Assembly (NCBI RefSeq): GCF_018598555.1
Contig: NZ_JAHEWN010000004.1
Location: forward strand, 124,001-188,000
Reading direction: 5' to 3'
From: Curtobacterium aurantiacum
GTDB taxonomy: Bacteria > Actinomycetota > Actinomycetes > Actinomycetales > Microbacteriaceae
DNA length: 64,000 bases
The position numbers and the translations under genes were made by a program. This document shows, piece after piece, positions 16,012 to 24,359 of this stretch; position 1 is the first letter of the stretch; each line of letters starts with the position of its first letter. A model generated the notes under the pieces. The model searched no databases. It worked only from the letters and a program-made list of their open reading frames with translations, and had not been told where the DNA came from.

Positions 16012-17238
16012 CTAGAAGAGCTTCGCGCTCGCGCGCCGTGCACCCTCGCCGAGGGACTCGAGCTTCGCCGCGGCGATCTGCGGGTGGACCCGGCCGCCGA
16101 GGCCGCAGTCGGTGCCGGCGATGACGCGCTCGCGCCCGACGACCGAGGCGAAGCGCTCGATGCGCTGCGCGACGAGGTCGGGGTGCTCGACGACGTTCGT
16201 GGCGTGACCGACGACGCCGGGGACGATGACCTTCCCGTCGGGCAGGGAGACGTCCTGCCACACGGTCCACTCGTGCTCGTGGCGGGCGTTCGCGGCCTCG
16301 AACGAGTAGGCGCCGGCGTCGATCTCGAGCATGAGGTCGACGATGTGGCGGAGCTCGATGTCGGTGGTGTGCGGGCCGTGCCAGGAACCCCAGCACAGGT
16401 GGAAGCGGACGCGGCTGGTGTCGAGGCCCCTGAGTGCGTGGTTGAGCGCCTCGACCCGGATGCGCGTGAAGGCGCGGTAGTCCTCGATGCTCGGTTCGGG
16501 GTTGATCTGGTCCCAGTTCTCGGCGATCGAGGGGTCGTCGATCTGCAGCACGAGGCCGGCGTCGAGGATGGTGGTGTACTCCTCCCGCAGGGCGTCGGCC
16601 CAGGCCCAGATGTGCTCCTCGTCCGTTGCGTAGTACTCGTTCGCGATCCTGGCCGCGGAGCCGGGGGAGAGCGCGGTGATGAAGCCGTTGTCGGCGCCGG
16701 CAGCCTCGACCGCGTGCTTGAGGTTCGCGGCGTCGGTGGCCGCGGCCTCGTGGCCGGTGTAGGTGATCGGACCGGTGGTGGTCGGGAACGCGGTGGCGTT
16801 CTTGCCGGTGCCGATGCCCGACTCGGGGTCGGTGTAGGCGTCGCGGAAGATCGTCCAGTCGCGGCGGTCCGGGAAGCTCGTGAGGCGGATGTTGCCCGGG
16901 GCGGAGCGGACCGGCTGCTGCGAGAAGATGTTCTCGTCGGTCAGGCTCAGGCCACTGACGCGCTGGAACGAGTAGCCCCACCAGGCGCCGTAGTCGACGC
17001 TGTTGGACATCGCCTTGCCGAACTCGCCGTCACCGGGCTGCGTGATGCCGAGCGCGGTCTGCCGGGCGACGACGTCGTCGACGGCCGCGCTCGTCAGGGC
17101 ACGGACCTCGTCGGTGGTCACGAGCGTGAAGCCGTCGGCTGCGACGGGTCGCGCGGCGTTCGCGGCGATGAGTTCGGGGGTGCGGGGGAGCGATCCGGCC
17201 GTGGTGGCCTGGATGCGGTCGGTGTTCTCGAAGGGCAT
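16012..17238 (-). CDS. Cobalamin-independent methionine synthase-like protein (MetE C-terminal domain)
   Basis: 408 residues from ATG 17238, with AGGAAGG upstream. It is a stand-alone MetE catalytic barrel: the N-terminal duplicate domain of full MetE (~750 residues) is absent. Zinc-ligand motifs are visible in RFHLCWGSWHG (His, Cys) and GTDCGLGG (Cys), and GSLPRTPEL near the N-terminus is typical of this class. Such short proteins transfer methyl groups to homocysteine or a related thiol, with donors that differ between subfamilies. It diverges from the SLAC1 gene across a repeat-rich gap. Confidence 0.82.
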   Translation of the reverse strand: MPFENTDRIQATTAGSLPRTPELIAANAARPVAADGFTLVTTDEVRALTSAAVDDVVARQTALGITQPGDGEFGKAMSNSVDYGAWWGYSFQRVSGLSLTDENIFSQQPVRSAPGNIRLTSFPDRRDWTIFRDAYTDPESGIGTGKNATAFPTTTGPITYTGHEAAATDAANLKHAVEAAGADNGFITALSPGSAARIANEYYATDEEHIWAWADALREEYTTILDAGLVLQIDDPSIAENWDQINPEPSIEDYRAFTRIRVEALNHALRGLDTSRVRFHLCWGSWHGPHTTDIELRHIVDLMLEIDAGAYSFEAANARHEHEWTVWQDVSLPDGKVIVPGVVGHATNVVEHPDLVAQRIERFASVVGRERVIAGTDCGLGGRVHPQIAAAKLESLGEGARRASAKLF

Positions 17239-17377
17239 GCGCTGCCTTCCTCTCGATGGGGTCTGGACTGTCGGGAGTCGGGGGCCGCGCGCGAGGCTTC
17301 GCGGTGCGCTGCAGAGCCACTCTTCCACGAGGGGTCCGGCCCGTTACGTTCTGCGTCCACGGCTTCGTGCGGACGCC

Positions 17378-17492
17378 GAACGACAGGGTCGTCGTCGTAC
17401 GACACCGACTCGGTCGCCTGTTGCGTGCGCGGACGGTTGCACGCGCGTGTGAACGACAGGATCGATGTCGTACGACGTCGACGGTGTCGTTC
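17378..17492. promoter_or_regulatory. Repeated nested dyad between divergent genes
   Basis: The second copy (17451-17492) is exactly symmetric: GAACGACA, 8 bases, the palindrome GTCGTACGAC, 8 bases, TGTCGTTC. The first copy (17378-17403) keeps the left arm, the spacing and the core palindrome but has lost the right arm. The 335-base gap between the MetE-like and SLAC1 genes holds nothing else. Position and symmetry suggest operators for the divergent pair. Confidence 0.6.
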
Positions 17493-17573
17493 CCCGTCGA
17501 CCCTGCCACCGCCCTGACCCCCGGCCAGGGCACGCACGGGCGAAGCCCACACGTCCGGAAGAATGGTGCAGCC

Positions 17574-18596
17574 ATGCCACGCCCCACTTCCCGCATCCCG
17601 CTCAACACCCTCGCCGTCCCGTTCGGCCTCGCCGGCTTCGCCGAGACGTGGTCGTACGCCGCCCCCGTGCTGCACCTGCCCGCCGTCGTGCCGCAGGTGT
17701 TCTGGGCGATCGCCGCCGTCGCCTGGGTGTGGATGCTCGCCGCCCACACCGTCCGGGGGCTCCGCGTCGAGGAACGGCTCGTCGACCAGCTCCGCCACCC
17801 GGCGCAGGGTCCGATCGCGGCGCTCGTGCCCGCGACGGCGATGCTGCTCGGGGTCGACCTCGCGCGGTTCGCCCCCGTCGCTGGACAGGTCGTCGTGCTC
17901 GCCGCCGTGGCCACCGCGGCCGGGTTCGCCGCCTGGCTGCTGAGCACCTGGTTCGAGGGCCGGCTCGCCCTCGAGTCCGTGCACGGCGGCTACCTGCTGC
18001 CGACCGTCGCCGCGGCCCTGGTCGCCTCGGTCGCCACCCACGAGGTCGGCGTCGGCTGGCTGTCCTGGCCGGCCCTCGGCGTCGGCGTGTTCTTCTGGGG
18101 CGTCATGACCGGCCTGCTGCTCATCCGGCTCGCGTTCCGACCCGCTCTGCCCGGACCGCTCGTGCCGACGATGGCGATCCTCGTCGCGCCGCCGGCGGTC
18201 GCCACGGTGTCGGTCTTCGCCCTCACTGACGGTGCCGTGACCCTGCCGGTGCAGGCCATCGCGGGGCTGGGCGTCCTGATGGTCCTCGTGCAGCTCGCCC
18301 TGCTGCCGCGGTACGTCCGCCTGGCGTTCTCGCTCGGGTTCTGGTCGTTCGTGTTCCCGGCCGCCGCGGTCGCCACCGCCGCGGTGGAGTGGTTCCGCGC
18401 ACTCGCGCTGCCGTCCGCCTGGATCCCCACCACCGCGTTGCTGGTGCTGCTGAGCGTGCTCGTCGCGGTCGTCGGTGCCCGCTCGATCGGCCTCGCCGTG
18501 CACCACCTGCTCGGGCAGGCGGAGCGGGCGCTCCACGACGCCGACGACGAGGACGCCGCACCCGGCCCCGTGACGGGCGCGACGCGGGTGGTCTGA
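17574..18596 (+). CDS. SLAC1/TehA-family (TDT) transporter
   Basis: 340 residues from ATG 17574, with about ten membrane helices in tandem hairpins. The opening NTLAVPFGLAGFAETWSYAAP and the later GFWSFVFPAAAVATAAVEWF are family hallmarks of the tellurite-resistance/dicarboxylate transporter group. Members move malate, sulfite, tellurite or act as anion channels; substrate is unknown here. Its C-terminal tail is acidic (ALHDADDEDAAPG). It may be controlled by the dyads at 17378-17492. Confidence 0.85.
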   Translation: MPRPTSRIPLNTLAVPFGLAGFAETWSYAAPVLHLPAVVPQVFWAIAAVAWVWMLAAHTVRGLRVEERLVDQLRHPAQGPIAALVPATAMLLGVDLARFAPVAGQVVVLAAVATAAGFAAWLLSTWFEGRLALESVHGGYLLPTVAAALVASVATHEVGVGWLSWPALGVGVFFWGVMTGLLLIRLAFRPALPGPLVPTMAILVAPPAVATVSVFALTDGAVTLPVQAIAGLGVLMVLVQLALLPRYVRLAFSLGFWSFVFPAAAVATAAVEWFRALALPSAWIPTTALLVLLSVLVAVVGARSIGLAVHHLLGQAERALHDADDEDAAPGPVTGATRVV

Positions 18597-18626
18597 TGAG
18601 GGGGCGGTCGGGTCGCGCAGGCGGCG

Positions 18627-18666
18627 GACGGGAGGCCCGTGGCGGCCCCGCCCCGTGCCTCCCGTC
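18627..18666. terminator. GGAGGC-family palindrome, imperfect
   Basis: Arms GACGGGAGGC and GCCTCCCGTC with an irregular GC-rich interior, between the converging SLAC1 and histidine phosphatase genes. Confidence 0.65.
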
Positions 18667-19225
18667 AGGTCGCGGGGACGCGTCTCCAGCCGCTGGTCGC
18701 CCGCCAGGCGGGCACGTCGAAGTGGAAGACGCTGCCCATGCCGGGCTGGTCGAGGGCGCGCGTGACCGGGACACCGCGCAGGTGGGCGAGGAGGAGCGCG
18801 CCGACCGCGCCGTGCGACACGATCGTGACGTCGCCGGTCGCGCAGAGTCGGCGGACGGCCGCGATGATGCGCTCCTGTGCGTCGACCGCCCGTTCCCAGC
18901 CGCGGACCGACTGCTCGGGCTCGGCGAAGAACGCGTCGACGACGGCCTCGAACTCGGAGGGCGGCAGGTAGCCGGTCGCGCTCCGGTCGATCTCGCCGAG
19001 CAGCGGGTCCCGGTCGACCGGCAGTCCCACCGAGCGGGCAAGGAGGTCGGCGGTCTCGACGGCCTTGCGCTCGGCGCTCGAGACGATCCGCCGGGAGCCC
19101 GGGGTCCACGCGAGCCGGTGCGCAGCGGCGGCGCGGGCGCGGCCCTCGGGGGAGAGGCCCCACGACTCGATCGCGACCGCGGGGTCGACGACCACCTCGG
19201 CGTGGGTCAGGAAGGACGAGACCAT
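18665..19225 (-). CDS. Histidine phosphatase family protein with altered RHG motif
   Basis: 186 residues. It aligns with the phosphoglycerate mutase-like superfamily: LSPEGRARA, VSSAERKAVETADLL (second Arg/Glu region), the central IDRSATGYLPPSEFEA and VSHGAVGALLLAHL (second catalytic His). The first motif reads SFLTHAEVVVDP, so the nucleophile His is kept but the usual preceding Arg is Thr. Related actinobacterial proteins share a TH-EVVVDP variant, so this looks like a distinct subfamily rather than decay. Substrate unknown; cytoplasmic. Confidence 0.78.
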   Translation of the reverse strand: MVSSFLTHAEVVVDPAVAIESWGLSPEGRARAAAAHRLAWTPGSRRIVSSAERKAVETADLLARSVGLPVDRDPLLGEIDRSATGYLPPSEFEAVVDAFFAEPEQSVRGWERAVDAQERIIAAVRRLCATGDVTIVSHGAVGALLLAHLRGVPVTRALDQPGMGSVFHFDVPAWRATSGWRRVPAT

Positions 19226-19260
19226 CCGCCGATCCTCGCACCGAACGACGCCCCGAGCGC

Positions 19261-19266
19261 TAGCGT
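19261..19266 (+). promoter_or_regulatory. Leaderless -10 box of DUF4287 gene
   Basis: TAGCGT, 6 bases before ATG 19273. Confidence 0.55.
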
Positions 19267-19272
19267 TGCGCC

Positions 19273-19524
19273 ATGACAGCGCATCGTGTGACCGCCCCGG
19301 AGTCCCCGGCCGACGGGGCGAAGGCGAAGGGGCCGGCGTCGTACTTCCCGAGCATCGAGACGACGTACGGTCGCCCGGTGCAGGAGTGGCTCGACCTGGT
19401 CGCCGACCGGCTCGACGACCACCAGCACATGGAGGTCGTCGGCTGGCTCAAATCCGAGCACGGCCTCGGGCACGGGCACGCGAACGCCCTGGTCGCCTAC
19501 GTGAAGCACGCGCTGGCCTCCTGA
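19273..19524 (+). CDS. DUF4287 protein
   Basis: 83 residues. The core SIETTYGRPVQEWLDLV...HMEVVGWLKSEHGLGHGHANALVAYV matches DUF4287, a small helical domain often found in proteins tied to DUF5655. The ~25-residue N-terminus is flexible and Lys/Pro-rich. Full length. Cytoplasmic; function unknown. Confidence 0.85.
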   Translation: MTAHRVTAPESPADGAKAKGPASYFPSIETTYGRPVQEWLDLVADRLDDHQHMEVVGWLKSEHGLGHGHANALVAYVKHALAS

Positions 19525-19554
19525 GGCTTCGAGCGTGCCGCGGTGTCGCGGCGG

Positions 19555-19645
19555 GATCGGTCGCGCTGCGTGGGGCGACGGGTGGTGGTCGCGCTGCGTG
19601 GGGCGGCGGTGTCGGTTGTGCTGCGTGGGGCGGCGGGTGTCGGTG
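19555..19645. repeat. GC-rich tandem repeat, three units
   Basis: Three degenerate copies of GTCGCGCTGCGTGGGGCG fill the gap before the nuclease-fold gene; the units are about 30 bases apart and vary in their ends. They lie upstream of that gene's -10 box. Confidence 0.55.
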
Positions 19646-19653
19646 GTCGTTCC

Positions 19654-19659
19654 TAGCGT
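19654..19659 (+). promoter_or_regulatory. Leaderless -10 box
   Basis: TAGCGT, 6 bases before GTG 19666. Confidence 0.55.
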
Positions 19660-19665
19660 GGTGGC

Positions 19666-20646
19666 GTGGCCGAACCCGTCGATGCGTGGTGGCGCCGGCG
19701 ACAGTGGTCGCGCGGCGAAGCGGTGCCGTACGCCGTCGGACAGTTCCGCGCCGAGTGGGCGCCCTACCCGGTGCTCATCCGCCAGTACCACCCCGACTGG
19801 AACCACGGCGTCGTCCTGACCCAGGTCCCCCCGGCTGCCGAGGTCCTGCTCACGTGGGAGTGCGACGTCGGGCACGTCTTCGTCGCGACCCCGTCCGAAC
19901 AGCGGTCCCGCCCGGGCCGTGAACGTCGGCGATCCGTCTGGTGCCCCGAGTGCGCGGTGCAGGCGCAGCCGCAGCGGTGGCCGGAGCTGCCGTCGGACTG
20001 GCCCCAGGCGGTGCCCGTGCCGCAGCGGGTCGTCCGGAGTGCCGGACGACAGACGCTGCCTGCGGCTCCGGTGCGCGGGATCCCGGCCGGAGCCGTCGCG
20101 TCGAGCCGCTCCCGCCCCCGTCGGCCCGTCGCCGGGGCGGCCGGTGGGGCACCACGGCGGACCACCCAGTCCGCTCCCCGCACGATCTGCCCGAAGACCC
20201 CGCGGCTGCCGTCGGGTGAGTCGTTCACGAGCGTCTGCGCCCCGGCGACGGCCTCGGCAGTCGAGGCCGAGCTGCGGGCGATGCTGTCGGAGCGGTTCGC
20301 GTTCACGTACGACCACTCCGCGATCCGGCTCGACCGCCCGTTCTTCGACCACGTCGAGGCCTGGCCGGACATCATCCTGCCCGAGCTCCGCGTCGCCATC
20401 GAGTACGACTCCACCGGTCGGCACGGGCTCGAACACGTCGGACCCCGGCAGGAGACCGACCGGAAGAAGGACCGCGCCGTCCGGGCCGTGGGGTGGGAGG
20501 TCGTCCGCATCCGAACCGGACGGCTCCCGGCACTCGGCCCGTACGACCTCCAGGTCTCGGGCATCTCCAACCGGACGGTGGAGCGGCTGGTGGACACCCT
20601 GCGCGAGCTCCGGGGCGCGCTGTTCGTCGACGCGTACGCCCGGTGA
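19666..20646 (+). CDS. Zinc-ribbon protein with DUF559/Vsr-like nuclease domain
   Basis: 326 residues from GTG 19666. Residues ~60-105 carry a zinc-ribbon pattern (WECDVGHVF then WCPECA). A basic, Ala/Pro-rich linker follows. Residues ~205-320 look like a PD-(D/E)XK domain of the DUF559/Vsr type: WPDIILPELRVAIEYDSTG with Asp235, Glu246 and Asp248, a following His, then RKKDRAVRAVGWEVVRIR. The domain order suggests a DNA-binding endonuclease. No methylase or partner is adjacent, so a restriction role is not supported. Confidence 0.72.
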   Translation: MAEPVDAWWRRRQWSRGEAVPYAVGQFRAEWAPYPVLIRQYHPDWNHGVVLTQVPPAAEVLLTWECDVGHVFVATPSEQRSRPGRERRRSVWCPECAVQAQPQRWPELPSDWPQAVPVPQRVVRSAGRQTLPAAPVRGIPAGAVASSRSRPRRPVAGAAGGAPRRTTQSAPRTICPKTPRLPSGESFTSVCAPATASAVEAELRAMLSERFAFTYDHSAIRLDRPFFDHVEAWPDIILPELRVAIEYDSTGRHGLEHVGPRQETDRKKDRAVRAVGWEVVRIRTGRLPALGPYDLQVSGISNRTVERLVDTLRELRGALFVDAYAR

Positions 20647-20725
20647 CGCCGTCGATCGGGGTACGCGGACGACCCGACGGGGTACGACTCGGCTGGGAGC
20701 GGTCGCGAGCGACGGGTAGGTATAC

Positions 20726-22150
20726 ATGGTGACCACCGTCTTCTGTCTCCATGCCCTCGGCGCCAGTTCCGAGGAGTTCGCGCTGCTCCGCGCCGAACTC
20801 CTCGGCGACCTCGACCTGATCGGCATCGACCTGCCCGGCTTCGGTCGCAGCCCGGCGTCGTCCGGCACCACCGTCGAGGAGATGGCCGTCCTGGTGGAGC
20901 GCGCGATCGGGGCGAGCGGCTCGACGGAGTGGATGCTCCTCGGGCACTCGATGGGCGGCAAGGTCGCCACAGTGGTGGCCGACCGCACGATCTCCGGCGC
21001 GAACGGCCTGTTCGGGCTGCGAGCCGTGGTGCTCCTCGCCGCGTCCCCGCTCGCCCCGGAGCCGATGGACGACGACCGCCGCTGGACGATGCTGTCGTGG
21101 GCTGCCGGTGGCCCGATCTCCGCCGAGGACGCCGAGGAGTTCGTCGCCGCCAACACCGCCGCACCCCTGGCACCCGCGCGGCACAGCCGGGCGGTGCAGG
21201 ACGTCGAGCGGACCGACCCCGCGGCCTGGACGGACTGGCTGTCCCGCGGCAGCCGCGAGGACTGGTCGGACGTCGCACCGAACCCGGTGCCCGCCCTGGT
21301 GCTCGCCGGCGCCGAGGACGGCGACCTCGATGCCGACGCCCAGCGCCGCCTGACCCTGCCGCACTGGCCGAACAGCGAGCTGCACGTCGTCGACGGGGCT
21401 GCCCACCTGCTGCCCTGGGAACAGCCCGAGACCGTGGCCGAGCGCATCCGCGACTTCTGGCAGCGCCGCGTCACGGGATCGCCGGTCGTCCCGGTGGAGC
21501 ACGCACGCGTGATCGCCTCCCCGCGGGTCAGCGCCCGGACGCGGGGCCTGCTCGCCGAGCGGGCCCTGCCCGACGACCCGGCCGCAGCACCCCACGCACT
21601 GACGCCGACGCAGTTGGACACCCTGCGTGCCGTCGCGCGGATCGTCGTCCCGCAGCCCGGCACCGACCAGGTCGACCTCGCACTGCGGGTCGACGCGCAG
21701 CTGGCCGCGGGGCTCGGCGACGGCTGGCGGCCGGACGGCCTGCCGGTGGACAGCGAGGCCTACCGTGCCGCGCTCGACGTGCTCGCCGCACCCGCCCGCG
21801 ACGGGGTGCTCGACCAGGCCCTCGAGGCCGTGGCCGCCGGGCGGTACCGCGCCGATGGTGGTCTCGACGCCGAGCAGCTGCGCGCGTGGTTCGAGGACGC
21901 CAGCGTCGACCTCGTGAAGCACTGGCTCGCACACCCCGCGACGATGGCCGCCATCGACTTCGACGGCTACGCGAACGGCGGCGACGGTGTCCGCAAGCAG
22001 GGCTTCCAGCTCCTCGCGGCGGGCGAGCGCGAGGCCTGGGAACCGGACGCCCCGACGGGGGCCGGTGCCGCGACCCAGAAGGACGCACCCGCCGGTGTCC
22101 CCGCCGCCACCACGATCGACACCGCACCGACGACCGGAGCAACACGATGA
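20726..22150 (+). CDS. Alpha/beta hydrolase fused to gluconate 2-dehydrogenase subunit 3-like domain
   Basis: 474 residues. Residues 1-250 form an alpha/beta hydrolase: oxyanion region HALGAS, nucleophile Ser75 in GHSMGG, acid in AGAEDGDL and His227 in GAAHLLPWEQPE. Residues ~285-440 match the small (subunit 3) component of gluconate-type dehydrogenases: LTPTQLDTLRAVARIVVPQPG, then YRAALDVLAAPARDGVLDQALEAVA. The C-terminus is Ala/Thr-rich. The gene overlaps the GMC oxidoreductase by four bases (ATGA), so the fusion probably partners that flavoenzyme. GTG 20729 is an alternative start, with TAGGTA 6 bases upstream. Confidence 0.8.
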   Translation: MVTTVFCLHALGASSEEFALLRAELLGDLDLIGIDLPGFGRSPASSGTTVEEMAVLVERAIGASGSTEWMLLGHSMGGKVATVVADRTISGANGLFGLRAVVLLAASPLAPEPMDDDRRWTMLSWAAGGPISAEDAEEFVAANTAAPLAPARHSRAVQDVERTDPAAWTDWLSRGSREDWSDVAPNPVPALVLAGAEDGDLDADAQRRLTLPHWPNSELHVVDGAAHLLPWEQPETVAERIRDFWQRRVTGSPVVPVEHARVIASPRVSARTRGLLAERALPDDPAAAPHALTPTQLDTLRAVARIVVPQPGTDQVDLALRVDAQLAAGLGDGWRPDGLPVDSEAYRAALDVLAAPARDGVLDQALEAVAAGRYRADGGLDAEQLRAWFEDASVDLVKHWLAHPATMAAIDFDGYANGGDGVRKQGFQLLAAGEREAWEPDAPTGAGAATQKDAPAGVPAATTIDTAPTTGATR

Positions 22151-23700
22151 GACTCGACGGACAACGCACGTACGGTACGGACGACGTCGTCGACGTGGTG
22201 GTGGTCGGCACCGGGGCCGGGGGAGCACCGCTCCTCGCATCGCTGGCCCGCCGTGGCCTGTCGGTCGTCGCGCTCGAAGCCGGTCGCAACACCGAGCCGG
22301 GCGACCACGTGCCGGACGAGGTCGCCGCCCCCGGTGACATCAACTGGATGGACGAGCGGCTGAGCGGCGGTGGAGCCCCCACGGCCTTCGGCCCGAACAA
22401 CAGCGGCACCGGTGTCGGCGGCTCGACGCTGCACTGGGGAGCGTTCACCCCGCGACCGAGCGAGCACGACCTGCGACTCCGCACCGAGAGCGGCGCGGGG
22501 CAGGACTGGCCGATCAGCCACGCCGAGCTCACCGGCTGGATCGAGCAGGTCGAGCACGACGTCGGCGTCGCCGGCCCCGAGCACTACCCGTGGGACCCGT
22601 CCCGCCGCTACCGGATGCGTCCGCCGGCCCGGAACGCCTCGTCCGACATGATGATGCGCGGCACCGCAGCGGCAGGGATCATCGCGACCGATGCCCCGGT
22701 CGGCCTGACCACCGAGGACCGCCACCAGGACCACCACGGACTGCGTCAGGCCTGCGTCGCGTGCGGGTCGTGCCACCAGGGCTGTCGCAACGGCTCGAAG
22801 GTGTCGATGGACACGACCTACCTGCCCGCCGCCGTGGCGTTCGGTGCTGAGATCCGTCCGGAGTCCTTCGTGCACGGCATCGAGTTGGACGCCGCGGGTC
22901 GGGTCGAGGCGGTCCTGTACACCGCTGGCGGGCGCGAGCACCGTCAGCACTGCCGGTCCCTCGTTCTCGCCGCGGGCGGTGTCGAGACGCCGCGGCTGCT
23001 GCTGCACACCGGCGTCGGGAACGGCAGTGGGCAGGTCGGCCGGAACTTCACCGCGCACGGAGCCACCCAGGTGTGGGCACGGTTCGACGAGTCGATGCGG
23101 TCGTACCGCGGGTACCCGTCGTCGATCATCACCGAGGACTTCGTCCGACCGGCGGACGCGGACTTCGCGGGCGGCTACCTCATCCAGAGCCTGGGCGTGC
23201 AGCCGCAGACCTTCGCGACCTCGCTCGTCCGAGGTGGCGGACTCCGCGGCGCCGAGCTCGTCCGCGCGCTGCAGGACTACCCGTTCTCGGCCGGCGTCGG
23301 CATCAACGCCGAGTGCCTGCCCTACGACGACAACCGGCTCGAGCTGACCGACGAGCTCGACGAGCACGGTGTCCCGCGTGCCCGGGTCTCGTTCACGCCG
23401 GGCTCCAACGAGGAAGCGATCCGCCGCCACGCTGTCCGCACCATGACGACCATCGTCGAGGCAGCGGGTGGCACGGACGTCCGGGTCCTCGACCGCACCG
23501 CGCACACGATCGGCACGGCGCGGATGGGCACCGACCGTGAGTCCTCGGTGGTGGACCAGGACGGCCGCTCCTGGGACGTCCCGAACCTGTGGATCGCCGA
23601 CAACTCGGTGTTCCCGAGCGCGGTCATCGCGAACCCCGCCCTGACGATCATGGCGCTCTCACTCCGCACCGCCGACCGCATGCTGCAGGCCGCGGCCTGA
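22147..23700 (+). CDS. GMC-family oxidoreductase, gluconate 2-dehydrogenase large-subunit type
   Basis: 517 residues. The FAD-binding motif VVVGTGAGGAPLLASLARRG is near residue 18, and the second FAD region is GTGVGGSTLHWGAFTPRP. The C-terminal active-site region has HTIGTARMG then DNSVFPSAVIANPALTIMAL. A cysteine motif, C203-x2-C206-x2-C209-x3-C213, lies in the middle, as in several dehydrogenases that pass electrons to membrane partners; whether it binds an iron-sulfur cluster is unknown. No signal peptide is seen. Translationally coupled to the hydrolase/subunit-3 fusion. Confidence 0.85.
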   Translation: MRLDGQRTYGTDDVVDVVVVGTGAGGAPLLASLARRGLSVVALEAGRNTEPGDHVPDEVAAPGDINWMDERLSGGGAPTAFGPNNSGTGVGGSTLHWGAFTPRPSEHDLRLRTESGAGQDWPISHAELTGWIEQVEHDVGVAGPEHYPWDPSRRYRMRPPARNASSDMMMRGTAAAGIIATDAPVGLTTEDRHQDHHGLRQACVACGSCHQGCRNGSKVSMDTTYLPAAVAFGAEIRPESFVHGIELDAAGRVEAVLYTAGGREHRQHCRSLVLAAGGVETPRLLLHTGVGNGSGQVGRNFTAHGATQVWARFDESMRSYRGYPSSIITEDFVRPADADFAGGYLIQSLGVQPQTFATSLVRGGGLRGAELVRALQDYPFSAGVGINAECLPYDDNRLELTDELDEHGVPRARVSFTPGSNEEAIRRHAVRTMTTIVEAAGGTDVRVLDRTAHTIGTARMGTDRESSVVDQDGRSWDVPNLWIADNSVFPSAVIANPALTIMALSLRTADRMLQAAA

Positions 23701-23725
23701 GCGCCGTCGGTCCGACACTGGAGGG

Positions 23726-24292
23726 TCAGCCCCGCAGCGCGAGCGCCTCGCTCGTCCACCGGGCGTGCAGGTCCCACGGGTCGTCGACCCCGGCGGCGAC
23801 GGCGTCCACGTGGGCCAGGAGTTCCGGCGTCACCCGGAACCACTCGGTGCCCGGGTACCGGCTGGCGGCGAAGGTGGCGTGGCGGCGGCGTTCCAGCGTC
23901 CGGTCGCCCCGCTCGAAGGCCAGTAGGTCCTGGTGCGGGATCGCCGCGAGCCGCTGCCGCGGGTTCATCGTCGTGCCGATCTTGATGCGGTCGCCGAAGT
24001 CGTCCCGCATCCGCAGGTAGTAGACGACGTCGACCCGAGGGGGAGCGAGGTCCCCGTCGGGCACGTCACCCCAGCGCCACTCGCACCGGGCACACACCGC
24101 ACCGGAGGCGTACCGCACACCGATCCGCGACCCACACGCCGGGCACGGGCCGGGCAGGGCGTCCTCGATTCCCGGGTGCTCGGTGGCGAACTCGGTGACC
24201 AGCGCGACGTGCGCGCCGCAGAGCGGGAGGCCCGCGAGCCCATCAGCGGGCTCGCCCGCGCAACCCGGCACGCAGCACGAGGAGGTGACCAT
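23726..24292 (-). CDS. T5orf172/MUG113 GIY-YIG-type protein with zinc-binding N-terminus
   Basis: 188 residues from ATG 24292. The N-terminal ~75 residues contain Cys/His pairs (CCVPGC, LCGAH, PCPACG, CARC) that could bind one or two zinc ions. Residues ~90-165 form a T5orf172 domain (VYYLRMRDDFGDRIKIGTTM then RLAAIPHQDLLAFERG, with the late GTEWFRV), related to GIY-YIG nucleases. Nuclease activity is plausible but not shown. Confidence 0.75.
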   Translation of the reverse strand: MVTSSCCVPGCAGEPADGLAGLPLCGAHVALVTEFATEHPGIEDALPGPCPACGSRIGVRYASGAVCARCEWRWGDVPDGDLAPPRVDVVYYLRMRDDFGDRIKIGTTMNPRQRLAAIPHQDLLAFERGDRTLERRRHATFAASRYPGTEWFRVTPELLAHVDAVAAGVDDPWDLHARWTSEALALRG

Positions 24293-24299
24293 GCGCCGA

Positions 24300-24305
24300 A
24301 CGCTA
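24300..24305 (-). promoter_or_regulatory. Leaderless -10 box
   Basis: TAGCGT on the minus strand, 7 bases before ATG 24292. Confidence 0.55.
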
Positions 24306-24359
24306 GCCCGACCCACCGACGTGCCCCGGGCCTCCCGGCCGCTCGGCCGCCGCTGACGT

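Noticed and set aside
17239-17340. Cobalamin or SAM riboswitch before the MetE-like gene
   Set aside because: No B12-box or SAM-riboswitch core sequence could be recognised, and the ribosome site is ordinary.
19666-20646. Restriction-modification system
   Set aside because: A nuclease-like domain is present but no methyltransferase or specificity gene is nearby.
22753-22785. Iron-sulfur cluster in the GMC protein
   Set aside because: Four Cys are in a suitable pattern, but sequence alone cannot show cluster binding, so it is described only as a motif.
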